Of a stretch of DNA of 30,429 nt, positions 1-6,336 are shown one piece after another (the stretch's first letter is position 1; each line of letters starts with the position of its first letter). A model generated the notes under the pieces. It did no database searches. It was not told the origin of the DNA and saw only the letters and a program-made list of their open reading frames with translations. The stretch covers positions 1 to 30,429 of IMG/VR virus record IMGVR_UViG_3300025669_000138; one strand, written 5' to 3'. The position numbers were made by a program, and so were the translations under genes. This DNA comes from a virus.

Positions 1-2
1 GG

Positions 3-134
3 CGTCCCGGCGTGGACTCCGTACTGGAACGCTCACAGCTACCCGACAAGCGGGCGCTGCGTACCATGCTAGAAGAGTCGTGGGAGCGGCGGGCGCGGGG
101 TATGGCGTACGCAGGAGATAGCAGCGAAGGGTAA
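3..134 (+). CDS. 3' end of a gene cut by the left window edge (unknown product)
   Basis: The third forward frame is open from the first bases to a TAA at 132-134 and gives 43 residues of a charged, globular-looking C-terminus (for example LEESWERRARGMAYAG). Most third codon positions are G or C, as in the real genes downstream, whereas the second frame gives an Arg/Ala/Gly-rich product typical of a shadow frame and stops at 121. The gene ends before the promoter at 162-190, so it belongs to an earlier transcription unit. The piece is too short to assign a family. Confidence 0.45.
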   Translation, partial: RPGVDSVLERSQLPDKRALRTMLEESWERRARGMAYAGDSSEG

Positions 135-161
135 CCCCGCGAAATAATTTTGAGATTTCCC

Positions 162-190
162 TTGCATTCCTGCTCGGGATGTGGTATACT
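162..190 (+). promoter_or_regulatory. Strong sigma70-type promoter with extended -10
   Basis: A -35 element TTGCAT (162-167) and a -10 element TATACT (185-190) are separated by exactly 17 bp. The -10 is preceded by TGG, which matches the extended -10 (TGn). It lies in the gap between the end of the left partial gene and the first short gene at 236. It is the only convincing promoter noticed on the plus strand and probably drives the start of the whole rightward gene block. Transcription would begin near 197. Confidence 0.8.
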
Positions 191-197
191 TTAACCA

Positions 198-213
198 GTG
201 GCAATGGTGCCAC
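198..213 (+). promoter_or_regulatory. Short hairpin at the 5' end of the predicted leader RNA
   Basis: GTGGCA (198-203) and TGCCAC (208-213) form a perfect 6-bp stem with a four-base ATGG loop, placed at or next to the predicted transcription start. Hairpins at an mRNA 5' end often protect against decay; that role here is inference. The ribosome binding site of the first gene follows at about 225. Confidence 0.4.
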
Positions 214-235
214 GCTAGAAAAAGGGAGCAAAAAC

Positions 236-484
236 ATGCCGAAGTTAGAAGTGTATCAAGAAAACAAGCCAGAGGAAGCAGTAGTACGACTGCAGCTGGT
301 GCAAGAAGATGATTGTGTGACCCTGATCGCAGTTGACAAACACGGGGAGATGGTCAGCCGGGGTAACATTCTGACGATTAACTCAAATGGTACTATGACC
401 AGGATACCCTCAGTCAGACCAGACATCGGCTTCAAGCTGGATGACCTCGGGCGCATCGTTGAAGAAGAAGAAGACGAAGACTAG
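236..484 (+). CDS. Small acidic hypothetical protein, first gene after the promoter
   Basis: This is an 82-residue protein that I do not recognise. The ATG at 236 is chosen over the in-frame ATG at 179 because GGGAG lies a short distance upstream of it and because 179 falls inside the promoter. The sequence looks like a small beta-rich fold followed by a strongly acidic tail ending in about eight Glu/Asp residues (EEEEDED). Acidic C-terminal tails are common in phage proteins that mimic DNA or bind basic host proteins, but nothing more specific supports this. As the promoter-proximal gene it is probably made early and in large amounts. A 10-bp hairpin follows it at 495-527. Confidence 0.75.
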   Translation: MPKLEVYQENKPEEAVVRLQLVQEDDCVTLIAVDKHGEMVSRGNILTINSNGTMTRIPSVRPDIGFKLDDLGRIVEEEEDED

Positions 485-494
485 CATGTCTACC

Positions 495-527
495 GGCGAG
501 CAGCTAACCTCCTCCAGGCTGCTCGCC
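495..527 (+). promoter_or_regulatory. Perfect 10-bp inverted repeat with 13-base loop (attenuator or processing hairpin)
   Basis: GGCGAGCAGC (495-504) pairs perfectly with GCTGCTCGCC (518-527); one mismatch further out, two more pairs can form. The loop is 13 bases and contains CCTCCT, a copy of the anti-Shine-Dalgarno sequence. There is no T-run after the stem, so it is not a standard intrinsic terminator. It sits in the 75-base gap between two co-directional genes, where it could attenuate transcription, protect the upstream message or be an RNase processing site. Confidence 0.55.
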
Positions 528-559
528 CGTAATCGTGCTATCAGATAAGGAGAAAGAAC

Positions 560-784
560 ATGAAGAACATACCGGCCGAAGGCACCTGTATTGTGTTGTG
601 CAACGGGTACCTCAACGAATTCATCCCGGACGTGTGCGACTTCCAGGGCGGCACATATGAGGAAGCCCGCGCCTATGTGGACATAGAGCTTAACGCGTAC
701 CCGGACCTGCATTACTACATCTGCCCAATTACAGAGTTCCACCACTGTACCGTGACGCGGCACGTCCGCAAGATGGGGAGTTAA
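560..784 (+). CDS. Hypothetical protein, 74 residues
   Basis: This is a small soluble protein without a family I recognise. The ATG at 560 follows AAGGAGAAAG with good spacing, so the start is firm. It contains five cysteines spread through the chain and an aromatic, His-containing C-terminal part (YYICP, HHC), but these do not form a clear zinc-binding pattern. It ends two bases before the next start, so the two genes are probably translated together. Position in the early cluster suggests a small accessory or host take-over factor; this is inference from location only. Confidence 0.7.
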   Translation: MKNIPAEGTCIVLCNGYLNEFIPDVCDFQGGTYEEARAYVDIELNAYPDLHYYICPITEFHHCTVTRHVRKMGS

Positions 785-786
785 CA

Positions 787-1008
787 ATGGACAGCAGCGA
801 AAAACACACCTACCGAATCCTGGTGAAACAGGGTGACAAGTTCCGGGCTATCGCAGCCATGCAGCGTGGCATGCCGATCTGGGCAGCAAGTACTATAGAG
901 GAAGCCCGCCTGCGCGACGTCACCAAGGAACAGCTGATCAGGGAGCGAAAACGCGTGACCCGCAAGTACCCCGGGCACAGATTTAGCTACCGGAGAGTGG
1001 AGAGATGA
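787..1008 (+). CDS. Hypothetical basic protein, 73 residues
   Basis: This is a small Arg/Lys-rich protein with no recognised family. The C-terminal half is strongly basic (RERKRVTRKYPG), which would suit binding of nucleic acid. Its last codons overlap the ATG of the next gene by four bases (ATGA), a pattern repeated throughout this block and a sign of translational coupling. The reading frame is the only one open across this interval on the plus strand apart from shadows. Confidence 0.7.
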   Translation: MDSSEKHTYRILVKQGDKFRAIAAMQRGMPIWAASTIEEARLRDVTKEQLIRERKRVTRKYPGHRFSYRRVER

Positions 1009-1211
1009 CACCGGGCAGAACAAAATGGCAGTGTTTGGCGTGCGGGAAGTCGTGGACGAGCATCAACATCCCGAGTCTTCACCAGATCTGCCAATGCGGG
1101 AACAAACGGATCAAGGCAGTGGTCGCGGCACCTTCGGTCGTGTCCCCCCGTCTCACACTTAACCGATCCCTGAACTGGGGCATGGAACTGCTCCGCGAGG
1201 CCCAAGAATGA
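1005..1211 (+). CDS. Small zinc-ribbon protein
   Basis: This 68-residue protein carries CLAC at residues 10-13 and CQC at 29-31, the spacing of a small zinc ribbon (two Cys knuckles about 16 residues apart). The rest is an unstructured-looking linker and a short C-terminal helix. Such ribbons mediate binding of DNA, RNA or protein. It overlaps the preceding gene by four bases and the radical SAM gene by four bases, so it sits in a tightly coupled cassette. A link to the radical SAM protein is possible from this arrangement but is not shown by sequence. Confidence 0.7.
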   Translation: MTPGRTKWQCLACGKSWTSINIPSLHQICQCGNKRIKAVVAAPSVVSPRLTLNRSLNWGMELLREAQE

Positions 1212-1753
1212 AAACCGCAAGGATAATGGTGACAACCAAGTGCGACAGGGGGTGTAGCTACTGTTGCAACACACCCGAAAACCCGGCGATGCAGTCATGC
1301 ACGACTGTAAAGCGGTTGGGTGATATCCCCGATACGTACGATGCGTATGTGATCACGGGCGGGGAGCCATTTCGGGATAACTGTCATACTGCCAAACACT
1401 CCCGGGACGTAATCCAGCGACTGAACGCATGGCGGGCCAAGCCGGTATACCTATACACATCAGTATACAATACGAGCATACCGTTCCACGCGCTGAGTGG
1501 GATCACGTACACGTTGCACCATCCGTTCACAGATGCAGACAGAAATAGCTTCTGGGCAATGGAACTCTACAATCAGATGAGTGGGGTGAACCGGCCAAAC
1601 ATGCGGCTGATCATAAATGCAGATATACCCGCCCACTTGGTGCCCCTTGTAAATATGACGGCATGGGATACGGCCAAGTATATAAGGTTCGACCCGGACG
1701 GCATGTGCCCGCTCGGTGAGGGTGAGGATCTGTATCTGTTGGAGGGTGAATGA
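1208..1753 (+). CDS. Compact radical SAM protein
   Basis: This 181-residue protein has the radical SAM signature CxxxCxxC near the N-terminus (CDRGCSYC, starting at residue 13), which binds a [4Fe-4S] cluster, and a GGE motif (YVITGGEPF, about residues 49-57) that contacts S-adenosylmethionine. These are the two hallmarks of the AdoMet radical superfamily. It is short for the superfamily, so it probably has a reduced barrel. No C-terminal extra cluster domain is present. Phage radical SAM proteins include QueE-like enzymes of 7-deazaguanine synthesis and activases of class III ribonucleotide reductase, but neither partner gene is in this window. The substrate is therefore unknown. Confidence 0.85.
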   Translation: MKTARIMVTTKCDRGCSYCCNTPENPAMQSCTTVKRLGDIPDTYDAYVITGGEPFRDNCHTAKHSRDVIQRLNAWRAKPVYLYTSVYNTSIPFHALSGITYTLHHPFTDADRNSFWAMELYNQMSGVNRPNMRLIINADIPAHLVPLVNMTAWDTAKYIRFDPDGMCPLGEGEDLYLLEGE

Positions 1754-2016
1754 TGGCTAGAGTAGCGGATAACGCGCTGCCTATTTATAAGGTAGCCACG
1801 ACAACAAGCACTGTTTTAATAGCCACGCACGGGCTGGAACGCGCATACGAAATCAGCAACCGTATACAGGAACAGATCGTGAGTCACATCAAGCGTCAAA
1901 TCGAAAATCATCCTGACGAGTGGTCGACCAGGATCAAGAGGGAAGTGGCCGGGTTGCCACCCGTCCCACCCGTGCCGATCACCCCACCCGTGCCTGGAAC
2001 AACGAGCGTAGCGTAA
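1753..2016 (+). CDS. Small helical protein with a PPVP-rich tail
   Basis: This is an approximately 87-residue protein that I do not recognise. Two adjacent ATG codons (1750 and 1753) are possible; GGAGGG at 1741-1746 is better spaced for 1753. The central part is predicted helical and amphipathic. The last 25 residues are rich in proline, with PPVP repeated (PPVPPVPITPPVP). The same PPVP string occurs near the ends or linkers of several other proteins in this window (genes at 5821, 9801 and 10283, and as PPIP at 11265), suggesting a shared short binding motif. Confidence 0.7.
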   Translation: MARVADNALPIYKVATTTSTVLIATHGLERAYEISNRIQEQIVSHIKRQIENHPDEWSTRIKREVAGLPPVPPVPITPPVPGTTSVA

Positions 2017-2033
2017 CTAAGGAGAGCGTCAGA

Positions 2034-2462
2034 ATGTCAACAGCCGATGACAAACTATCACAGGACTTTTTGGATCAGTGCGTCCGCGATGGGCGCATTA
2101 CCCAGGAAGAGTGCGACGCTGTCGCTGTTGGCAGGGAGAGCAGTGGTTGCAAGCGGCCGGAGTGGCAGGTGTGGGGTGGATTCGATCCTAACTGGTGGAT
2201 GAAGGGCGGCAGCGATGTTACCCCGCAGGACTGCGAGATTTATATAAATTACCCCGCCTGGAATATGGGGGAAATAGCTGAACACTTAGGGCTCACCGTG
2301 GGCGCGGTGCGGGCCTCACTGGATCGGACGCGACGCCTGTTGCCATCGCTTCGGCGCGATCCGGCTGGGCGATTCGGCCTCCCAAAGCTGACGGACATGA
2401 AGCCGCTGGGGCTGCCCGGGATTCCAGGCCCAGTACTTGACGAAAATGATATCATTTTTTGA
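2034..2462 (+). CDS. Helix-turn-helix DNA-binding protein
   Basis: This 142-residue protein starts at the ATG at 2034 behind GGAGAG. An in-frame upstream codon at 1920 lies inside the previous gene and is rejected. Residues around 80-105 (IAEHLGLTVGAVRASLDR) match the sigma-factor or transposase type of helix-turn-helix, in which the second helix enters the major groove. The N-terminal half has several Trp residues and no family I know. A role as transcription regulator of phage genes is likely by domain; the target is unknown. Its TGA overlaps the ribosome binding site of the next gene. Confidence 0.7.
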   Translation: MSTADDKLSQDFLDQCVRDGRITQEECDAVAVGRESSGCKRPEWQVWGGFDPNWWMKGGSDVTPQDCEIYINYPAWNMGEIAEHLGLTVGAVRASLDRTRRLLPSLRRDPAGRFGLPKLTDMKPLGLPGIPGPVLDENDIIF

Positions 2463-2473
2463 GGAGTGTGGAG

Positions 2474-2953
2474 ATGAAAGAGGTAGACATTACAGAGTTC
2501 GCAGAGTCAATGACCAAGTTCGCAAGTGGGGCCACCCGCAGCGCCGACATGGGCAAATTAGACTACGAAGGTTTCTATCACCCGGCCGTGATGCGGCGGT
2601 ATGCACAGTACCTCAACAAGCATCGGGTTCAGGCTGATGGTAAAGTGCGGGATAGTGATAACTGGTCCCGCGGAATGCCCATCTGGCGGTACGTCAAGAG
2701 CTTATGTCGCCATACGCTGGACACGTGGTTGCACCACCGTGGGCAGGGGCACTTGGCTGAGTACGAGGACATGGAGGACTGTATCTGTGCCGGGCTGTTC
2801 AACTACCAGGGCTTACTCCTTGAGAAGCTGATCGAGCGTGGCGAGGTGAAGCGGACGCCCGCGGAGGATGAGGACTGCAAGGCTCTGGTCGCGGCTGCCC
2901 CGAACGGGGAGTTTATCCGCCTGTGCGAGAAGTGCTGCGGGAGCGTGAAGTGA
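2474..2953 (+). CDS. dATP/dGTP diphosphohydrolase N-terminal-domain protein (DUF5664-like)
   Basis: This 159-residue protein shows the conserved block of the phage family known as dATP/dGTP diphosphohydrolase N-terminal domain (formerly DUF5664): GATR followed by GKLDYEGF, then a YAQYLNKHR segment, DSDNW, and a conserved MPIWRYVKSLCRH helix. The ATG at 2474 is preceded by GAGGAG at seven bases. In this family the domain is associated with removal of phosphates from purine dNTPs, which would bias the nucleotide pool. It overlaps the next gene at TGATG. The C-terminus carries a cluster of cysteines (LCEKCCG) of unclear meaning. Enzymatic activity cannot be claimed from the N-domain alone. Confidence 0.75.
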   Translation: MKEVDITEFAESMTKFASGATRSADMGKLDYEGFYHPAVMRRYAQYLNKHRVQADGKVRDSDNWSRGMPIWRYVKSLCRHTLDTWLHHRGQGHLAEYEDMEDCICAGLFNYQGLLLEKLIERGEVKRTPAEDEDCKALVAAAPNGEFIRLCEKCCGSVK

Positions 2954-3087
2954 TGCGACGAGTAGTCCTGTGCTGTATGGTGACATCATTCGTAGCGTTG
3001 GGGCTCATCGATCTGTATGAGGGCAACACGCGAACCGGTGCGGCGAGTCTGTTGTTGGCCGCGGTGCAAACAATACTGTTTATGTAA
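2953..3087 (+). CDS. Very small membrane protein, 44 residues
   Basis: This short frame begins with an ATG sharing one base with the preceding TGA (TGATG) and ends with TAA at 3085-3087. It encodes two hydrophobic segments, one at about residues 4-19 (VVLCCMVTSFVALGLI) and one at 28-44 (AASLLLAAVQTILFM), joined by a short polar turn. This is a plausible two-pass inner membrane hairpin. Phage small membrane proteins act in superinfection exclusion, lysis or take-over of host membrane functions; the role here is unknown. Its support is position, coupling and hydrophobic pattern. Confidence 0.6.
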   Translation: MRRVVLCCMVTSFVALGLIDLYEGNTRTGAASLLLAAVQTILFM

Positions 3088-3096
3088 GGGGGTAGT

Positions 3097-3303
3097 ATGC
3101 TACATGAGATACCAGGATTTCCCGGGTACTATGTGAGCGGCAACGGGCGGGTATTTAGCGGGCCCCTTATCTACACCTACGGTACAGGATTATTTTCTCA
3201 GCAAGAGATAGGATCGTGGCACGGGGTACATCAGACAATCATAAGCAGCATTATAACCAAAAAGACTTGGGGGCATGTATGGCAACAACTTGCGTCTTCT
3301 TAG
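3097..3303 (+). pseudogene. Remnant of a NUMOD4-HNH homing endonuclease with the nuclease core deleted
   Basis: The 68-residue product starts with a NUMOD4-type DNA-binding segment (EIPGFPGYYVSGNGRVFSGP) and continues directly into a C-terminal helix-turn-helix segment (IYTYGTGLFSQQEIG, then KKTWGHVWQQ). Both halves match the intact gene at 9253-9810, which has about 110 residues, including the HNH catalytic part, between them. The junction is in frame, so this looks like a clean internal deletion that left only DNA-binding parts. The last 25 bases overlap the HAD gene that starts at 3279, as the intact copy overlaps its own downstream gene. It could still bind its old target site as a small repressor-like protein, but it cannot cut. 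Confidence 0.8.
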
Positions 3304-3866
3304 ATCTGGACGGTGTGCTAATCTCCTGGAATGCAGGCGTACACGCACGGCTCGGCATTGAACACGACTACGCAGCTTGGCCGTACGCCAAGGGTCGTGA
3401 GGGGTGGCACTGGCACAATGAAATCGGCAGGTCGTTTGCGGATATTGACGCTCTGTGCGACTTCGACCTGTGGGCCAACCTCCCGTGGATGCACGATGGC
3501 AAGTGGATTCTCGCCCACGTGGTGGCTGCCTTCGGCATGAATAACATCCGGCTACTCACTACGCCGATGCCTAACTGCATGTCGGCCAGCGGTAAGGTTG
3601 CGTGGGTGAAGAAGAACATACCCGCACTGGCCAGGAACCTCATCATCACGACGGCTCCCAAGGAAACACTGGCTGGGACACCGGACTCTGTGCTGATCGA
3701 TGACTCGTCGGACAACGTGGACAAGTGGCGCGAGGCCGGGGGTGGGGCTATCCTTGTCCCGAGGCATTGGAACGATGATCACGAGTTTGCCCTTAACACG
3801 GAGAAGATCGTGGCCGGACGGCTGAATTATTACTACGAGCGGCTCAGAAGGGAGGGGCGTGACTAG
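3279..3866 (+). CDS. HAD-superfamily phosphatase, 5'(3')-deoxyribonucleotidase-like
   Basis: This 195-residue protein opens with FLDLDGVL (residues 7-14), the DxDG motif I of haloacid-dehalogenase phosphatases, where the first Asp forms the phosphoaspartate. Later features are LLTTPM (motif II, Thr), Lys in the APKE region (motif III) and LIDDSSDN (motif IV, paired Asp for Mg). The layout and length fit phage nucleotidases related to 5'(3')-deoxyribonucleotidase, which dephosphorylate dNMPs. The start at 3279 is preferred over an in-frame GTG farther upstream because the DxDG strand must lie at the N-terminus and because the remnant endonuclease gene overlaps exactly there. The next gene starts immediately after its stop. 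Confidence 0.8.
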   Translation: MATTCVFLDLDGVLISWNAGVHARLGIEHDYAAWPYAKGREGWHWHNEIGRSFADIDALCDFDLWANLPWMHDGKWILAHVVAAFGMNNIRLLTTPMPNCMSASGKVAWVKKNIPALARNLIITTAPKETLAGTPDSVLIDDSSDNVDKWREAGGGAILVPRHWNDDHEFALNTEKIVAGRLNYYYERLRREGRD

Positions 3867-4151
3867 ATGACGCTAGAATATATCAGAACTGTTCGGTATA
3901 TGATCAAATGTTGTTATCACTACTACGTACTTGCCGAGCCGTGTATGGGTGACACTAGCTACGACAAGCTGGTTCATGCTGTGCGGGAGATTGAGGATGC
4001 CGACCTGGGTGAAGTTTTAGCGATGTCCCCCACTCAGAAGATCTGGGGCGACTGCGAGTCGCAGTACCCGGCATGGGCTAAGGAAGAACCAACTGTCGGA
4101 GAGATCGAAGCGGCGTTTGGTATCCTGAATAAGTATATGGAGACGCACTGA
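3867..4151 (+). CDS. Stand-alone domain Ia of NAD-dependent DNA ligase (LigA-like)
   Basis: This 94-residue protein matches the N-terminal domain Ia of bacterial LigA. It has YYVLAEP, then GDTSYDKL and later SPTQ, in the order and spacing of the ligase family (YYVLDEP, DAEYDxL, DSPTQ). By alignment to E. coli LigA it keeps Tyr22, Asp32, Tyr35 and Asp36, which bind the nicotinamide mononucleotide part of NAD; His23 is Tyr here, as in many ligases. The adenylation domain with KxDG is absent from this gene and from the window. It therefore cannot ligate alone and may bind NAD/NMN, pair with another ligase part, or interfere with host ligase. It overlaps the metallophosphoesterase start by one base. 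Confidence 0.75.
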   Translation: MTLEYIRTVRYMIKCCYHYYVLAEPCMGDTSYDKLVHAVREIEDADLGEVLAMSPTQKIWGDCESQYPAWAKEEPTVGEIEAAFGILNKYMETH

Positions 4152-5824
4152 TGGCAAAAGTCTTAGTTCTGGGGGACATACACGAGCCAGCGGCACATCC
4201 GGGCTACATGGCCTTCTGTAAAGATCTGCGTAAGAAGTACAAGACGGATACTACGGTCTTTATTGGCGACGTCGTGGATCATCAGGCCGTCAGCTTCCAC
4301 GCGGCCAACCCGCAGTGCGCCGGTCCAACAGATGAGTACATACTGGCTAAGCAGAAAATCAAGCGGTGGTATAAGGCGTTCCCCAACGCCACTGTAACGG
4401 TGGGTAACCATGACTGCGTAGGTCCCGAGACTGATGTATACGTACAGAAACGCGGTTGGGTGCCTATTCCAGATGTGACCTGTGACGATGCTGTCGCACA
4501 GCTGGATGGTACAGGTCACGTGGTGTTCGGCAAACCCAGCCGGGTACACCACAAGCCTGCCCCAAGTATAATGTACGAGATGTGCACACGTGGGCTGTCC
4601 ATGCGGACTACTGGCAATCATCGGGTACTACACCGTGCCGGGTCCGGGCGGTTTAAGTACACGGAGATGGCAGCGCTATCACAGAAAACCACACGAGTGC
4701 ACATTCCAGTCTGTGGCCCGTCCATGTTGCCGGATGCTGCTGTTTCGGATAGCTCTATCAGATTGGCCGCATGGGCATGTACGGATAGTCACAGGACACC
4801 AGGTGGCCAGTGGGTGTTCTACCAACGGCTGTCTAATGTGGATGTTGTAGAAAACGTACTTAGGGCCAACGGTGTGGAGTACCGGCGGAAGGACAGGAGT
4901 CGAGACATTACACAGATTTGCGGCGTAGTGCTGAAAAAACCGATTGAGGTCGCTTGCGAGATGTACCTAACCAGGAAATCGTCAAAGGTTGTGGACCGCC
5001 TTGTGTCCCCCCCTGGCTCGTGGCCCGAGTGGGTGGACACCCTATCCGACCGACAGTTTAACGTCTTCTTGGACAGCGTTGTTGAAGCTGATGGGACCAG
5101 GCACAAACGAAACCCGTACTCCTGGATGGTCTACAAGGGCGCTGCTTTCCTGGGTAGACTACAAGCGGCCTGTGCAATACACAACCTTCGGTCGTGGGTG
5201 ACTGAATACCGGCCGGGACATTTCCGGTTAAATATACACCTCGCCCGTAAGGTCTTTCGAGTAGATGGGTTCATAAGACACACCGAGGTAATGCCAAATA
5301 CGGACGATGTCTACTGCCTGACTGTTAAACATAGTAATTTCCTTTGTCGCCGTGAGGGCACCAGCTACTTCACCGGCAACTGTCGTGTCATCAGGCTTGC
5401 AGAGTCCGTGAACATCCCATCCAAGTACATCCGCGACTATAACGAGGTGTGGAAGACAAAGACGTGGACATGGGTGGATGAGGTTATCCTTGACGATGTG
5501 TACTACTTCCACGGCACCGGCCGCTCGGGTATGTATCCGGCATTCAACGCGATGAAGGACCTTCTGATGTCAGTTTGCATGGGACACTGCCATAGCCAGA
5601 GCGGTGTTAAGTGGCGGGCAAACCCGAGACAACGTACGTTCGGCTTAGACACCGGCTGCGGGATTGATGTCGACGCCTATCAATTTTCTTACGGAAAACA
5701 CATGAGATCCCGGCCGATTTTATCAGCAGCTGTGGTAGTAGACGGGATGCCGTACCACCATATCATGCCGTGTGGCGTGAAAGAGCGGTACCACAAGAGC
5801 CGTTTCGTGGGGGAGTCAACATGA
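4151..5824 (+). CDS. Calcineurin-like metallophosphoesterase interrupted by an intein
   Basis: The 557-residue precursor contains a 322-residue intein; the spliced product would be about 235 residues, normal for phage metallophosphoesterases. Metal-site motifs are visible: GDIH at residues 8-11, GDVVD at 39-43, GNHD at 85-88 and, after the intein, GHCH at 478-481. The intein sits directly after GNHD, one of the catalytic motifs, so the enzyme must splice to fold correctly. The family hydrolyses phosphomono- or diesters with two metal ions; substrates in phages range from phosphoproteins to cyclic nucleotides and DNA ends, and cannot be chosen here. The gene is coupled to its neighbours on both sides. 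Confidence 0.88.
   Translation: MAKVLVLGDIHEPAAHPGYMAFCKDLRKKYKTDTTVFIGDVVDHQAVSFHAANPQCAGPTDEYILAKQKIKRWYKAFPNATVTVGNHDCVGPETDVYVQKRGWVPIPDVTCDDAVAQLDGTGHVVFGKPSRVHHKPAPSIMYEMCTRGLSMRTTGNHRVLHRAGSGRFKYTEMAALSQKTTRVHIPVCGPSMLPDAAVSDSSIRLAAWACTDSHRTPGGQWVFYQRLSNVDVVENVLRANGVEYRRKDRSRDITQICGVVLKKPIEVACEMYLTRKSSKVVDRLVSPPGSWPEWVDTLSDRQFNVFLDSVVEADGTRHKRNPYSWMVYKGAAFLGRLQAACAIHNLRSWVTEYRPGHFRLNIHLARKVFRVDGFIRHTEVMPNTDDVYCLTVKHSNFLCRREGTSYFTGNCRVIRLAESVNIPSKYIRDYNEVWKTKTWTWVDEVILDDVYYFHGTGRSGMYPAFNAMKDLLMSVCMGHCHSQSGVKWRANPRQRTFGLDTGCGIDVDAYQFSYGKHMRSRPILSAAVVVDGMPYHHIMPCGVKERYHKSRFVGEST
4415..5380 (+). mobile_element. Intein with a DOD (LAGLIDADG) homing endonuclease domain
   Basis: The element covers residues 89-410 of the metallophosphoesterase precursor. 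Block A begins at Cys1 (CVGPETDVYV), block B contains TGNH (TTGNHRVLH), and the C-terminal blocks F/G read VYCLTVKHSNFLC to FTGN, followed by Cys+1. Between them are two DOD-like motifs: LAAWACTDSH (from about 4763) and FLDSVVEADG (about 5066-5095). The second keeps the acidic Asp-Gly pair; the first is degenerate with DS in place of DG, so cutting activity is uncertain. The penultimate residue is Gly rather than the usual His, which is tolerated in some inteins but may slow splicing. Confidence 0.88.
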
Positions 5825-6336
5825 AAATACCACCCCCACCAATACCACCCGTACCTAAACTGCCCCTGTTCGCAGGTGCCACGGAGAAACATCGGAACGA
5901 TCAGCTTGGTGCTGACATCCGGTCCATGTTTGACGACCTGCTGCGCGTGACATACGTACCGGCTTGGCAGGAGATGCTGATCAAGTTCAAGGGCGCGGTC
6001 AACCCGGGCGGCACGTTTGACCCGCAGCGGTTACCGTATCAGGCCGCGGGTCCGAACCTGGCAGGGGACAAGGGAGCGGGCCGACTGCCATCGCTGGCCT
6101 GCCTGTACACTCGGCTGTCGTGGATTATCCAGCTGTACTGGCGATTGGTTCTGACCGGCGACGGGAACGAAGGGCTCATCAGGCAGTACATGGCTGAGAT
6201 AGAGATTATGTTTGAACTCAGGGATGAGCGGGGCAACAGGTTGAAGCTGCAGCAAATTTTATCGCGGTGCTTTATCGAGGGTGATATACGCCATGGCTTC
6301 TGGATTTCGATACCGGAGGTGCCGAGTGGATCTTGA
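5821..6336 (+). CDS. Hypothetical protein with PPVP-rich N-terminus, 171 residues
   Basis: I do not recognise this protein. The ATG at 5821 overlaps the previous stop by four bases, and GGGGGAG lies just upstream. It begins with a proline-rich segment (MKIPPPPIPPVPKLP) that repeats the PPVP string seen in other genes of this block. The remainder is mostly helical and amphipathic without catalytic motifs. The end overlaps the polymerase start by 11 bases. Placement immediately upstream of the polymerase suggests a replication accessory protein, which is inference from position and from the shared proline motif. Confidence 0.7.
   Translation: MKIPPPPIPPVPKLPLFAGATEKHRNDQLGADIRSMFDDLLRVTYVPAWQEMLIKFKGAVNPGGTFDPQRLPYQAAGPNLAGDKGAGRLPSLACLYTRLSWIIQLYWRLVLTGDGNEGLIRQYMAEIEIMFELRDERGNRLKLQQILSRCFIEGDIRHGFWISIPEVPSGS

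Noticed and set aside
495-527. Intrinsic terminator after the first gene
   Set aside because: The stem is strong but no T-run follows it, and the next gene begins 33 bases later in the same direction.
3279-3866. Upstream start of the HAD gene at 3216
   Set aside because: It would add 21 residues translated from the HNH remnant in another frame before the N-terminal DxDG strand; ATG 3279 gives the normal family start.
4163-4621. 152-codon minus-strand frame opposite the metallophosphoesterase
   Set aside because: It opposes conserved metal-binding motifs and intein blocks of the plus-strand gene and has no domain of its own.
6281-6325. Upstream GTG (6281) and ATG (6293) as polymerase start
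   Set aside because: Both have poorer ribosome site spacing than GTG 6326, which has GGAGG six bases upstream, and they would extend the overlap with the preceding gene.
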